A DNA stretch of 64,000 nt, taken from NCBI RefSeq assembly GCF_008831285.2, contig NC_045147.1, positions 15,044,854-15,108,853 on the forward strand. The letters run 5' to 3'. This stretch comes from Nymphaea colorata. Lineage: Eukaryota; Streptophyta; Magnoliopsida; Nymphaeales; Nymphaeaceae. The translations under genes were made by a program, and so were the position numbers. Positions 35,042 through 48,265 of the stretch are shown here, piece after piece (position 1 is the stretch's first letter; the number at the start of each line of letters is the position of its first letter). Below the pieces are notes generated by a model. That model was not told the origin of the DNA and made no database searches. It was given only the letters and a program-made list of their open reading frames with translations.

Positions 35042-36587
35042 TGTGCTGTGGCTAGGGGCTTATGGTCAAGAACTGGCTCTACTTATCAAGGCGCGGAGGA
35101 GAATGAAATGCAGAACAATGTAAACCGCCTGTTCTTCTCCAGCTCCCTCCAGTCTTGGTTAAATCCTGCAATGGAGAGCTAAAGACCAAGGACTAGGAAA
35201 CAAATGACAAGATGTTAAAGGTATGGGGCCGTGTGATAAAATAAAGAAAGGAGATGAGGGGATTTGCTCCCTTTTTTTCCTTGTTGGATCCTTATCAACC
35301 TACCCTTTGAGAAAGACCCACTCCACAAGGATAAAATCTCTTGTCATTCACATAGGGAGGGAAATTGCACTTCCCCTCCCATATGAGAAGCCTCTGAACA
35401 TAGGAAGGCAAATGTATGAAGGCATTGATGAGCGTGCCGCGGTTGCATAGAGAGAGAAAGGGATAGAAGTAGGTATGTTGAAAGAAATAAATGTAAGGGT
35501 AAGTGGGGACAAAGAATAGAAGCTTCTTGACTCTTGACTCTCTCATGGCACAAGGGATGAAAGGCACAAAAAGGAACGGCTTTTTTTATTCTGTGGAAAA
35601 CCAAGGGCTGAGTGAGGCGTTTGATCATGCATTTTGAATGCCACACGCCTCTAAGCACATTTATTTGTTTTATGTACTCTTCTAGACCAGCCCTTTATTG
35701 CTCTGAACTTGGGCTTGTGCACTTGCCTTTTTCTAGGCACGGTGGGTGGCGTCCGCACAGAAATGCCTGGACACGGGCAGCACATCTGTCGCCGCACATT
35801 GACCTGGTGGTAACGCATGTCACTATTTCCAAGTATCCTGTTCAAAGTACTGATCAAGAGTAAACGGAGAAAGAACTCCTCACAGTTTCTGAATTCTTTT
35901 GAGTGATGTGCTTGAAACTCTTACACCTTGCGTCATGTATGAGATGAAAAAGGAGTTGAAAAGAGGGTTATGATCGAATTAGCTCATCCTCAAGCACGAA
36001 CTGGTGGCCATGAAGATGTACATTAACTGGTTCCTTGCTCTAGCAGATTAATGGCTTTTCAGATTGGACGGCACATCGTGAAGATGTCTGAAACGTTTGT
36101 CGCCACACCAAGCTTCTTGAATGTACTCTTCAAGAGATAAGCTTAAGAAATTGGCATCTGAAACGGTTAACATAGATAAATGATGGTAAAGCCACAGGAG
36201 CAAATTCAAACCAAAAAAAAAATCACCAGTAAAAGCTCTCTCTCTCTCTCTCTTTAGATCTCTTGCTGTTGGTAGCACATGCGAGATGGATGTGCCACTG
36301 TCTTGTCAAATTTTAGTTACCACTTTTAATATTTGCAAGTTTGACCACTGTATCAGATGCAGGGAGAGCTTGCAGCAACAGAAACTCCTTTGGATACATT
36401 TGTATACTGACATCTGGCGAGATGGTGTCATTTGTATAAAAGATTAAACCTTTTTTTTTTTTACATACACAGAAAAGCGAAATAACATTCTTTATCACAA
36501 GACATACACGGACTACTTTTCTTCCATTACCGTATCTCCCTTTAGTAAGTCGCCTGTTCCTTGAATGGGCACTTCGTTGCACCTCCA
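35042..36587. other. Upstream region of the sulfate transporter gene
   Basis: This should hold the promoter and leader of the minus-strand transporter. I could not find a convincing TATA box on the minus strand within 250 bases of the start. Frames at 35295-35658 (minus) are not family-like. A (CT)n tract lies at 36235-36254. Confidence 0.4.
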
Positions 36588-37292
36588 TAGGATGGAAAGA
36601 ATAGTGTGGTCCTTGGAGAAATTTGTGGTGGCTTTTGGTGCCAATCATTCACGTAACACTCAAAAAGAAAAGGAAGATCCTGAAGCTACTAGAGATGGAT
36701 TCTCAAACTCTTGGCTCCAAAGAAAAAAGCATTGTTCCTCCTCATCCAGCCAAACGATCGATAACTCCAAAATTTGATTCAGTTCCTGCTTTTAATCCAC
36801 AGATGGAAGAACGCAGTCCATCCATATTGGTCTTTTAGAAAGGAACTGGTCCCTGGTTCAGCAAAGTGCGGCATTACTAAATCAGGCCGGCGAGAGTGCC
36901 TGGCAAAATTTGTTGAGTTAAAGCCACTTGTAGTGGCTTACTACGCATACCATAATGAGGAGCCAGAAAGTAAGATCTGTAGCTATCATCAGATGTTATG
37001 TTTGAAACCACCATGGATTTTCAGTGAAATGTAGAACTCATGGATCCTGGCCAAGAAATATTAAAACCATGCGGGTACCGTGGAAGGAGGTCACCCACTG
37101 CTTAGAGAATCTCTCTCTCTCCACAGTCGACTTTGGAGGGGTTCCCTTTAGAATCCTACTGGTGGCAACGATTGTGCACAGTACAGATCTAGTTCACAGC
37201 TTTTGGGGACCAGAACTGGACTTCTGCTTTACATCTGCACGAAAAGTAGACAACCCAATCTGCAATTTGCTTTTGCATTTCCACTCTTAAAT
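36588..37292. repeat. Duplicated block, right copy
   Basis: Partner of 25800-26540 in direct orientation. It lies 1.5 kb upstream of the sulfate transporter start. It is roughly three-quarters identical by eye with many small indels, so the duplication is old. Confidence 0.75.
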
Positions 37293-37804
37293 TCTTGGTG
37301 ATTTATTCAACTTGCTTTAAAACTTTAATTGACCTTGATTTCTTTTTAGCAAAGGAATATTTGTTCCAACCCAAAATTCACATGAGCGTGCGCTTAGCAG
37401 ATCCTAATCATACACACAGCCTGTCTTTGTTCAAAACAGGAAAACGAAAAAGAAACTATAATGTAGACATTCGGTAGTATGAGACACGAGTATGCAAAGA
37501 AACCGATCGAATAAAATTTCTCAAAATCCTAAACATAACAGTACTTTGAAGTTCTACACATGAGGTGTTACACTTCAACATCATTTTCTATTGTGAAATA
37601 CTTCAGTCTTAAATCTTAGCTGAAGACATGATATTTATCAATATTATCTCGTGACGTGAAAGAAAGCCACTGGTCATCACTTATTGCTGGATCACATGAA
37701 CTGAATGCCAATACTAGACATACAGGGAGATTCAACAATGTAAATAAAATTAAATGTATGGCATTGGATCAAATTAGCACACAAAGTCTTATACAGGTGG
37801 TTAG

Positions 37805-37806
<2 letters not shown>

Positions 37807-37859
<53 letters not shown>
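37807..37859. repeat. (TA)n microsatellite
   Basis: About 26 uninterrupted TA units. The YIYIYI frames on both strands are its translation. Confidence 0.95.
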
Positions 37860-37861
<2 letters not shown>

Positions 37862-39019
37862 TAGGCTTATGGATAGAAGGTAACTGGGTCTGTGTTGCAG
37901 CAATAACAATTTTTTGTTGTCTCACGTACTTGCCTAAAAAATTATGGCCGATTCATGGAACACAACACAATATTTCATGAATCTGCCCCAATTTTTCAGG
38001 TGAGTTTGTAAGACAATAACAATTTGTTACAGCTGTCAAACTGCCCCTTAGGATTGTGTTTATTATTTAATCTTTAGATCAGTCTAAAAAACTCAAACTC
38101 CACTGATCAGATCGAGTTTGAGCTTGACCTGTTATATTAATCGAACAGTTCACTAGGGAAAATAAAACAAGTTAATTTATCTTCTTTGTCAAATGATTAG
38201 GGATCGACTCATGGCTCTGAGTTGGAGCTGCTTCGATCGAGTCACTCAAATGAATCAAGGAACTGAACCTGGACATGCCTCGTTCACTTTTATCTCCAGT
38301 TCTTGACTCAGCTCCAGATAGTTGGTGGGGAAGGCCTGACAAAAGGTAGATAGCAAATTGTACATGCTGAATTGATATGAAACCCAGGTCCCATAGGATG
38401 CGTCATGTACCCAGAGTTCCAAAGTGAATCACGTATGAGCTAGCTTCTTCCAAGAACATGGAGGTGATAGCCGCACATGCTATGTGGTCCACATACCCGG
38501 GGCAAACATACCCTGGGGCGCATTTTGGACATAGAATAAAATCTCATGTTCTTATGGGTACTGTCCCTATTGATCCCCCAGCTTGGAGCATCTTCTCCAT
38601 AGTTCGAAAAAATTCAAAAGAAAAAAGCCAGGAGAATTGCAGTTCAACGCTTATAAGTTCGGGTCCATCATAAACAAAAAGAAAAAGGAGAAGATTCCAT
38701 TCAATAAATTAGATTTTGGCATCCTGAGAAATGTTTTTTTTTTTTTTTTTTTGGACCAAAACCTAGAGAATGGCTTCTGGAAACCCTTTTTGCGAATGTG
38801 TGGAAGCTTCATCACGTATTGATTCTCGAAATCTTGGAAAATAGAAGAGCACTCGGTTTCAATTATATCATGTAAGTCTGCATCGTTTTAGATAAATGCT
38901 TTAAACAGTAAATTTTTATGCTTTTCGCTGCATGAAGATAGACATCTACATGATTAACTAAGATTGAAAAGCACAAAAAAGAGAAGTTTAAACCTATCTG
39001 TGGGAGTTTAGTGGCTTAA

Positions 39020-39408
39020 AATTCAGATCCGAACTTGTCGATCGACTCCCACCGTCCCACGAGCCATTGACCAACTGAAGAGCGCGCGCCGCCTAGAGAG
39101 AAAATCCGCCACCCATGCCGACGTTCCATCTGATCGCCGAGGGAGAGAGAGATAGAGAGGGTTGCAGTTTGAAGGTGATGCTAGGGTGCAGCTACGTGGG
39201 ACGTTGCAGCATTGCTTAAATGCCGCGCGGAGCGATCTCCTTTGGAGTGTGTTGGTGAACCGATAAATATGAAGGCGAACGGCGAGGGTCTTCCTGGCCC
39301 GACACCGCATTCCCTGAGTCTTAGAATTAGATCGACTCTTCTTTTTAATTTTCTTGCGCCTTCTTGTGCCGAAGGAGTGCACTCTAATTGATCGGATCGG
39401 CTGGACAA
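39020..39408 (-). other. GC-rich island with open frames, nature uncertain
   Basis: A patch clearly richer in G and C than its AT-rich neighbours, with minus-strand frames of 119 codons (39382-39023) and 75 codons (39408-39181) overlapping in different registers. The products are Arg/Ser-rich with no motif I recognise. It could be a first exon or leader of an unrecognised gene, or a decayed repeat. I do not call a CDS. Confidence 0.25.
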
Positions 39409-40580
39409 TTGAAGTCTAGTTACGGCACTACTCCTTATTTATATATCTGTGAACTATATATTTGTAAACTCATAATAAATGTATAATATTTTAGTTGACC
39501 GATGTACAGCTTTTTAACCAAATTCTAAAGCAGCTTATATCCCAGAAATCAGGAAAAGTGGGAAGAACTATGGCCTCTTCTGGGTATCTCCCCCAACTGT
39601 ACTTGATTTATCCAATGACGCTGCCATATCTTAGCATTTAGTGTCCAGAAAAGCCTGAAATAGTTCGCTATAAATTTGAGAAAGATTACATCTGGCAACC
39701 TAAACACTTGATTTTTATGAATCATTGCATGAGAATAATGTGTTACCCAGAGAAGAAAAAGGTGGTGATATATCCCTGCGTCTGATATGAATGTTAAGTG
39801 CTATTTCATAACATCTTCTGAGCACGAGAGGCTGGGATCAGTAAGGATCTAGTAACTAGTTACGTCAATTTTGAGGCTGTTTCCACAAGTGCTATTTTGA
39901 GAAAGAAAAGTGATTAGATTACAAATGGAAAAGTATTCAAATGCATTCACTTGGTCATGACAAGATTCAACAAAGTTTGGCCTAAATTTGAAGTGATAAA
40001 TTAGGCTAGATTGGGTATTTTATCCTTTTACATTCCCAGTATTAATTTTATGGACAGAAAAATCAACCTCAATTTTCATGGTAGAGCCGTTCCTTGTTCA
40101 GCTTGTCTATTTTTTTCATGAATGAGGAAACAGTTTATATCTGATAGAATCGGCTTAACATGCCAGCATGAGATGCGTCACTAGCTTTCTTTCTTCTCAC
40201 TTTATCAACCAAGTCAAAAGGAAAAGCTAGTCTAAGGATCACCATGGAAGTGGTTGAAATGATTCCAATCAAATGCCGCGTCTTTAAACTTGTGAATGAA
40301 GAAGCAACCGGAAGAAAAAAAGGGGAAACCAACTTACCAGAAAACAAAATGCAGGAGCACCAAAATAAAAACCCAAAAGCAAAAAATTCACACATTGGAA
40401 GCAGAAGAACATTTTTACATCTTGCAAGGTTTTCTTTTTTTTTGCAATCTCACATAGTTCAATTGTTATTGTAGTTAATCCCATAATCCAAATTTAGCTC
40501 ATTAGGGAAATGCATTATTCTAAGTTCTTCTTTGTTTGAGAGGAAGAGGTAATCTAACAAGCAATGATATTACTTGCAAT

Positions 40581-40680
40581 TTCTATTATATTTTACAAGT
40601 TTGCTACTCAAGTAAATGTAACACTTGGCTTTCTATTATATTTTACAAGTTTGCTACTCAAGTAAATGCAACACTTGGCT
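40581..40680. repeat. 50-bp tandem duplication, two copies
   Basis: Copies 40581-40630 and 40631-40680 begin TTCTATTATATTTTACAAG and end CACTTGGCT. They differ at a single base (T at 40619 versus C at 40669), so the event is recent. Confidence 0.95.
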
Positions 40681-42334
40681 AAAATTTATATTATAAACTC
40701 TTAAGAGGCACTACAATTTGGTCTCCAAGCACATATGGTGTACTGAATGGCTAAAAATTAAAAATATGTTGCTAAAAAAAGTTGTCATAAGAGCATTAGC
40801 TAAGGTATGGTTGCAGCGAAGATTCATTATGTCTCAACAATGGGTTATAGTGCTTCCAGTAATAAAATTTTTATTTTAATCATCAATCATCCAACAGATT
40901 TGAATCTTTACATATCTTCATATATTAGCCATCAAACCCTCATATACAAGATAGGATGAGAATCCTATGGGCCTTCCATTTTATGGACACCGATTGGTGA
41001 GACTAAATCGAAAAAAATAGAAGACAAACATTATTTTCAAGATGGAAATGCCCCTCAAAAGAAGGCAAGAGACCTTGATTAAAAAAACAGATTTGTTTAC
41101 TCTTATGAGGGTTATTTTCATTTCTTAAAAATACAACGTATTTTGTATTTTTTTCAACTTAAACTCTGCTATTCAATGTCCTTAAAGTCCATAGCCATGC
41201 TACTTTCATTTAATCTATCAACAGTCCATCACAATGGATTGAATGACCCTTATGAGTTAAGTGGGTGACCTTGCTTAGCAAGAGTCATTATATATATATA
41301 TATATATATATATCAACAAAAAACAAGTGTTCGACCATATATAAGCTTTTGTTCTTCTTGATTGCCATTTGGAACAGTTGTAGGTTGTAAAAGGCTATTT
41401 GGCAATAGTAATGTTGTTACTATCATGTGAATCTACCCTTAAAAATAGGATGAATTCATGGAAACACCTGTGACAATGTTACATGAATTTGCCACAAATT
41501 TTTTTTGGGCAGATTCAGACAGGAAAAATGTGATACTATCGTCAAACAACCCCTAAATGTGTGTGTATATATGTATATATATAGATGAGGAAAACGTTGC
41601 CTTTTTTTTAATAGGTTGAGATTTCAAGGCGATCCGTGGAGCATGTCCTGCCAATTTTGAATGAAACTAGTTATGTATGGCATACAGGGCATGAAATTTT
41701 CATGTGCCAGTATTGTTAATGATGAAAACTTTTTGTAAAGACAAAAAAAAAAACTTGAAAAAGTTAAAAATGACATTTTTTTTTATAATTACCAAAATAT
41801 TCCCCTTTTCTTTTGATATATATGGGTTGCGTGCACCTGAGTCACTGTCAATTTTGAACGGGCATTATTGAAGAAATACTGTTGAGTACTCGATTCTTTG
41901 TTGGCTTGCTGTCCAGCTGAATGTCGTCGGCTCCACATGCACTGATCACATTTTGTCCTGTTTTTCCCTCGATCTTCATCAAGGGCTGCAATGCATGATC
42001 TGTCAGTGTGAAACAAGTCGAAAGGTAGTTGCTTTGTTAAAGGTTCTCTTATGCCTTCTGGAAAATTCACTAATGATCAATCTGCTCAAGTGAAAGTTTA
42101 GCTAGAATCCTGAATTAATAATCTCTAAATTCTGCCAATCAAAGACTAAAAAAGTTGCCCACGTGATCTGATCAGCTTCATGAATGGAGACGTCTCTACT
42201 AACTGTGAGTTATTGTTTCAATTATTTGTCTCCTTTTTCTTTTTAAAAAAGAATGACAAGAACAGCCCCAACTCATATCCTCTTGAGACCCACCAGATGT
42301 CCTTTTGGAACATATGTACCCCTCTCTCCCATCA

Positions 42335-42522
42335 GGAGCGGAGCTATCATTTTTTCATGAGGGGGCTCGAATTAAAGTTTCTAAATTTTGACAGAGACCA
42401 AAATATTATTTTTCAAAATTTTTACACAGGACAAGTAAAATTTTCTAAAATTTACATGTAAAATTTTCTTTTTAAAGGAGGCCAAGGCCCCTGTAGGCCA
42501 CCCCTTGGCTCCGCCCTTGTCT
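42335..42522. mobile_element. Diverged dispersed-repeat fragment, copy 2
   Basis: Starts near AGGAGCGGAGCTATC, continues with AAATTTTGACAGAG and ATTTACATGTAAAATTTTC, and ends GGCCACCCCTTGGCTCCGCCC-like. Related by eye to 10195-10365. The partly complementary ends (GGAGCGGAGC at the left, GGCTCCGCCC at the right) suggest decayed terminal inverted repeats. Confidence 0.45.
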
Positions 42523-45197
42523 CCCATGAGGTAAATATAAAGTAAAAGGCTCTTGTTGATTAGGTCTTGTGTCTATCACCTGGTCAATTAGGCACCCAGC
42601 TTGATCAACATATGCATGGACCCAATATAGCCCGACCCCGGCTTGGTATCTAAATTATAAATGCTAAACTCAGTCCGAGATTCAAAACTCGACCTGTAGT
42701 GAATTAGATCCATTAATGTCTGTTTTCAACCGGAATTTTTATATTAAAATAACTAATTATTAAGTTTAGAAAAAAATAATATTATAAAAATTACAATCAG
42801 CTGAGCGTTTCAGTGAAAGCTTGGAGCATGAACCTAGACATAGCTGGAAATCACCAAACCATGTCCAACTTGAACCACATTTCACCCAAAGAATATGACA
42901 GTTTACGTAGCATGTATAATTTATCTCTACTTTCATGTCCATAACGATTATCTCCATTAATTGATCATTGAATTCTTATGATGCATGCATTTGCGTCATC
43001 CATGCATTGATCAGTGAAAGAGGTGGTACAGTCCGCTCAAGAAAGGAAATACGTAATCCAATTTGTTTGTGCAATCCTTATCTTCTTAAGCAGCAAATTT
43101 GAGGAGAAAGAAAAAGGAACATAACACGCAGATATGTAGCATTTGCTTTTCCAACTTCCATCAATGAATAGCAGCGTGATTATACAATCGCATCTTTTTT
43201 GGCTTAAGAAAGGCATGGTCTCCATCATGGAATAAATTGTCGGCCTACTGATATAAAGATGCATGCATGGGCACAAGCATTAAGAATGTTTAGCATGTCT
43301 TTTGAAAAAGCATACCCAAAGGATCAACTTTTGTGAATAGCATGACACTGCTACTTTATTTTCATAAGAATTCGTGCCATTAAAAGCCTGGACAAGGATA
43401 TCAGGAAACTTTTAAGACTCCGCCCACCAATCATAGTGTGCCATCGATCACAAGCTTGCTCCTTAAGCACTTCTTAATTTGTAATTATTTAGTTAATGTC
43501 ATTAAAGTTATAATATACTTAGAATGAATCAGGGAATCTTGGACATGCTCGTCCTGATCCGGCCCACGGCATATGTCGTATCAGAGTAGGTTATGGCCAG
43601 AGACACGCCTCCCGGTTGCTTCTTCAAATCCCCGGCCGGGCCTTATGCAGTATCAAGAACCATTCCATGAAAATTGAAATTCAACTATTTCTGTCTTCGC
43701 TTTGACAAAGCTCGTGATTGCACAACGCATTCGCAAAAGAGTTAAATGCGCATGTTTTCGACCTTTGTATGCATGAGAAAACATGAATGGATCAAAACTG
43801 GTGTCTCCACCTATGGAAGCATAATAGAAATTGATTCAAACTGCCTATTGTTCGGTAATTCATGAAAACGTAGCATATATGAAAGTGCATGCAGCTAGCC
43901 ATTGTCATTGTCATCCGATTGGAGATTTCACTACTATTTTGCAAACAAATTTGGCACTAGGGATCATTTATGTGTTCAAGTACAGCTACACATAAATAGG
44001 TTTTAATCGGTTTCATTATCTCCTACATGAGAAATTGGTGCATTTGGCTGTATAAACTTGTTACATGAGCTTATTATATAAGCAAATCCTCCATCGCTTA
44101 CACAGCAAAAAATATTTATGCATAAGCTTGACATCTTCCAAGTACTCAAGTGACATAAGAAATCAACAAGATCTTACACTGGAGCCTCCAGCGAAAACCA
44201 AACTTTCATCCGGCCGGCTAAACATTGAACATGCCAGGACGAGCCAGGAAGGTCAGATCATGGCCTTGTTAGTTCATTCCATCATGACCAACATGCCCAC
44301 ATGAAGAAGTTTCTTTTGATGTACAACCAGAGAGATTGGGAGTACTGGCTTAGTTTGGACTGGAGCCTTTTTTTTTGGTGAGAAAAGCAAGTTCTTTTCT
44401 TTTTGCAAAGGTGACACGTTCATTGGTAGCTTTCTCCCTTTTGGTTTCTTGTTTTTAGCATAAAATTATTCGCTGATTTTGGGTTTTGATCAGCTTGCAG
44501 ATTCTTGTCTTTAAGCATCTTGTGGACGTAAACGAACGCTCTTGTTATCCGGAAAAAGTCGGGTATCGGCCGACAGAACAGCAAAAGGATTTGAAGATGG
44601 AACCTGGACATACAATAATGTTTTTGCTTTTTTTTCTTTTCTTCCTTCTTTAATTTCAGATGTTGTCTGGGCAGTATGATTGAGCTTAAAACAAACTAAT
44701 TAATTTGTTTTCTTGTAAATATGCACTTAAGTTTTGAAAATAGGACCATTTTCATTAGTTTTGGTTTTGCTGACGGTGGAGGAGCTCAAAATTTGGGACA
44801 TTGGTACAAATTTTAAAATTTTAACAGACATCAACATTTAAATGAAAAAAAAAAAAATATCGTGTTAATAGAATAGGTACCTTTTATGGCTCGGTGCGTC
44901 ATGGTGCCCTCTTTTTCGTTGCTTGCCAAAGAAAACGGCGGATGACGCACATTGGGTTGGGCATATGAAATCGCTGCTTCTTTATGGCGTAGATCAGAAG
45001 AAGCTACGTCACTGCAACAAGGCTTTGGGCTCGATGAGACCAAAGAGATAATATTCTTCTAACTTATTCTGTCTGTCTTAGGAAGAAAGATTTGACACTA
45101 AAAAATTATTAACTAGAAGCAAAAGCGATAGAGATACAAGAGAGACCCAAAGAGGTATTTTATTATACAGCTCAAAGAGCGGAAGCCCTCACCCAAC

Positions 45198-45675
45198 CCC
45201 TCGGTGTCTCATGATGTCACCCCGCTGCACTTCAATTTGCCCGTTGATGACTTCCCACCTTTTACAACACAAAGTGTTGTCGCCTCATATTGGAAGCAGA
45301 GACTATCAACCTATCAGTCTTTGCCCCATTTGTTGCACCAAGACCCTAGGGAGCGACACAAAATAACTTAATTAAGAGAAATTGAACCTATGTGGATCAT
45401 TATTATGTTTTCCTTTTCTTCATTTCATAAGGTACAGGGCCTTCTGCCTCATGGTGTTGCCCCTACCCAGCTTCAACTTGTGCATTCTTAACCCCTTCTT
45501 TTTACTACATGGAAGGTTGATGCCTTATTGATTTGGAACAGAATCTAGCTGCTTGCTAACCTCTATCCCATCCATTGTACCAACACCCTCGACGGTGATA
45601 TATAAGAGAAATCGAACCTACTTGGGTCATTGTTAATTAGTCCTTTATTCATTTCATAGGATGGGGCTACAAGCC
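45198..45675. repeat. Tandem duplication of a 240-bp unit
   Basis: Copy 1 (45198-45437) and copy 2 (45438-45675) share CTCATGRTGT, CAGCTTCAACTTG-like, TTTACAAC/TTTACTAC, GTTG..GCC, CTATC..CATTTGT-like and AGAGAAATTGAACCTA / AGAGAAATCGAACCTA followed by TGG.TCATT and ATTTCATA. The offset is 240 bases throughout, with roughly 70% identity by eye. No shared open frame survives. Confidence 0.7.
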
Positions 45676-47950
45676 AATTGACTAACTTTTGATGGATTGG
45701 ATACAGCAGGGTAAAGGGAAAGATGTCATCTCTCGGACGACAGGGGAGGGAGTACCAATATGCATATTGAAGTATAGTGCGTGCACCACCTCAGAATCAT
45801 GAAAGTAGGCCCAGTATTCTAAGGAGACAAGGGGAATGATGAGGGCTTCGGCTCTCAGTCGAGTGATAGTAGGAGGGAGCTTGAAAAAAAAAAAACTGGC
45901 GAAAGGGACACTAGTTATGAAATTTTAAATTTTTAATGGGACCGACATGTAGCGTCTTCGTGACATCAACAAATGTTTCAAGTAGATCTGTGAAGCATGT
46001 TTGGCATGCCCATCAAAATTAACAATTTAAGTTTCCTGCATCTTGTTCTGTGGCTTAAGAGGAGAAGATCATTACCGTGGCATGCCCAATCAGTTTCCAT
46101 GCAAAGGTGCAACAGATGTATTTTAATTAAGCATGCACGACGAAGAATTTCTGAGAAAGAGAATGTCCGACACTCTCTAAAAACTTAGTTTTAGGGAAAC
46201 CCAGTTTTCAAGTCATCCAAATGAGCAAAAAATGGTGTTTTGGAGGCAAAATCACTTGTCTTACCTCCTAAGCCTAGTTTCCGTGCCGTCATCTGAACGC
46301 CCCTGAAAGAAGTAAAAATCGGCCTTATTTGATTTCAAGATATAACATACGCACTCTGAAATCTCTATCGGGGTTGTTTGACACACTTTTGAGATGGATA
46401 TTTACCACTACATTTTTAGTCCACCTATGGATCCACGACATTGTTTCATTCAATCAGCTGCAACACAAGACTTGTAGCACCGCGGGCAAACTTGAGAAAC
46501 AAGTGCTTGGTAAAGAAAAAAAAAACGCCAAAGAATTATATCGCTAATTTGCTTGTCACTGTGAACATCATTCAATCCTGGAGACTGTGACACTTACATG
46601 TTCATAATGTAAAAGAAAAGTCTTGTTCCTTACTGCCAATTAGGTCGAGCTGGTGGTGATCACGAAACTCCGTGAGCTGAAATAGGAGCTACCTCATTTA
46701 TATTAATTAATGATTGTTGTTTCTGCTTCAACCCTTAATTGGAGGTATGATGGTTCTCATGAAAGATGGTGAATGAGATTAAAGGGAAAAGGTACACGAT
46801 CTTCAACACTGATAAGCAAGATTGATGGCCGGCGAGAATAATCAAAACAACAGAAACCATCTTAACGATTCATATGCATGTATATGAGAAAGTAAGACAC
46901 CCTAAAGAACATTCTAAAGAGCGAAACGAAATTGGCCGGAGACAAAATCTGCAAGACAATTTTTTTAAGGTGGAAAAACGTCGCCCACAGTAGGGCAGGT
47001 AAAAATCATGATTCAATGGGTAGGTTTACTTACTTTTTTTTCTCCATTTTGATGTCATAGTTTAGGAATTCAACCGGACCGCCCTCTGATTCTTACGTTA
47101 TCATTTGGGTGGGCAACTTGAGTTTCTAAACATAAATAAGTCTCCACGCTTGATTTAAATGGGAAACGAGTTTCCAACCAATACAACATGTACAAACGAC
47201 AGCATGAAATATATTATTTGAAGTCTTGAAGGGGATGAAGCTCGAGCATATAGATCCTCGGATCGAGAAACGAGATGAAGGGTGTGCAGGAAATTCTTCA
47301 CCAGGACATGAGAACTTAGGCCTCAATTTGCAGAGGCTGTGATTTTCTCGTGCGGGGTTGGATTTCCAACATCCGATCCTCATTGGAAAGCCCTGAATAT
47401 CGAAAACATGTTTGATTTCAATTTAGACGTGAAGGCATCTAGGAAAGTACCCATGAAGAACCGGTCTGAACCCTCCAAATCTGAAGTTGCCGTGAATGAA
47501 ATGAAATGTTGGACACTATGTACCATGTTTTGGTACAGGGAATTGAGTGTAGTTTCAGAAGGCATTGTGGAACTGTATTTTCTTCGCTCCAGAAATCTGA
47601 CAATAATGCGAATACACCCAATGACGAGTTCAGCTGAATTTAGAGCAGAAACTATGTAAAAAATTTAAGGCAAATTAGAAATTATGCATCTCCATGAACT
47701 TAAAAGAGCTCTTTTAACATATTATGGATTTCGGAATGGTCAAAAAACCTAGTGGAGGAGAATCGCCGAAGCCCTTCTCTTCTTTCTCTTTGATTGTAGG
47801 GTCCAAGACTGCTTTGGTGCATGTCTCGGGGATGCAACAGCACTGCACGTCAACTAAGGTATTGTTGTGTTGTCTCCATTTGCAGCACAGGAGTTTAGGG
47901 CCTGAGAATCAAACCGGTGACAAGACTTTTACTCGTTACACCAGCTATGT
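45676..47950. other. Intergenic DNA without recognised features
   Basis: AT-rich, with frames up to 107 codons (47339-47659, 47724-48047). Their translations show no family motif, and I do not call them genes. Confidence 0.45.
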
Positions 47951-47964
47951 TAGAACACCTGAAA

Positions 47965-48265
47965 CGGCAAAAACCCGTTCCGGTCTTTGCTTGGCTGACT
48001 TATGCAAAGAACACATAGTGGGAAACCAAAAAAGATCCTGTCGATGACTTTGGTGGTGCCTGAAAGTCTGGGTTGTTTAATTTGTCTGAAAAACAGAACA
48101 TGGCAACGAACACCTGTTTAATTTCTGGTCACAGAAGGGGGAAAAAACCAGTTCCAGTCTACGTTTGGTGCACTTACGGTAAGAATGTAGCGGAAGACCA
48201 AAAAAAAAGTCCTCTGCGGAAGACTTCTGTCGTGCCTCCAAGTCTGAGTTGTTTAATTTGCTTGA
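47965..48265. repeat. Two-copy 174-bp tandem duplication with coding-like remnants
   Basis: Copy 1 (about 47965-48092) and copy 2 (about 48139-48265) align with an offset near 174 bases. In one frame each, they read KPVPVFAWLTYAKN and KPVPVYVWCTYGKN. Copy 1 then meets a stop (TAG); copy 2 runs on. Both continue into a shared CCAAGTCTGAGTTG / GAAAGTCTGGGTTG and TTTAATTTG. Confidence 0.6.

Larger units (their letters stand above)
37293..45197. other. Gene-poor intergenic region, 7.9 kb
   Basis: No gene supported. It contains (TA)n at 37807-37859 and 41288-41313, a poly-T run near 38735-38752, CTCGAG-type repeat words at 38085-38290, a GC-rich island at 39020-39400, a perfect-type tandem duplication at 40581-40680, and decayed repeats at 41370-41560 and 42335-42700. 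The rest is AT-rich with short chance frames. Confidence 0.5.
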
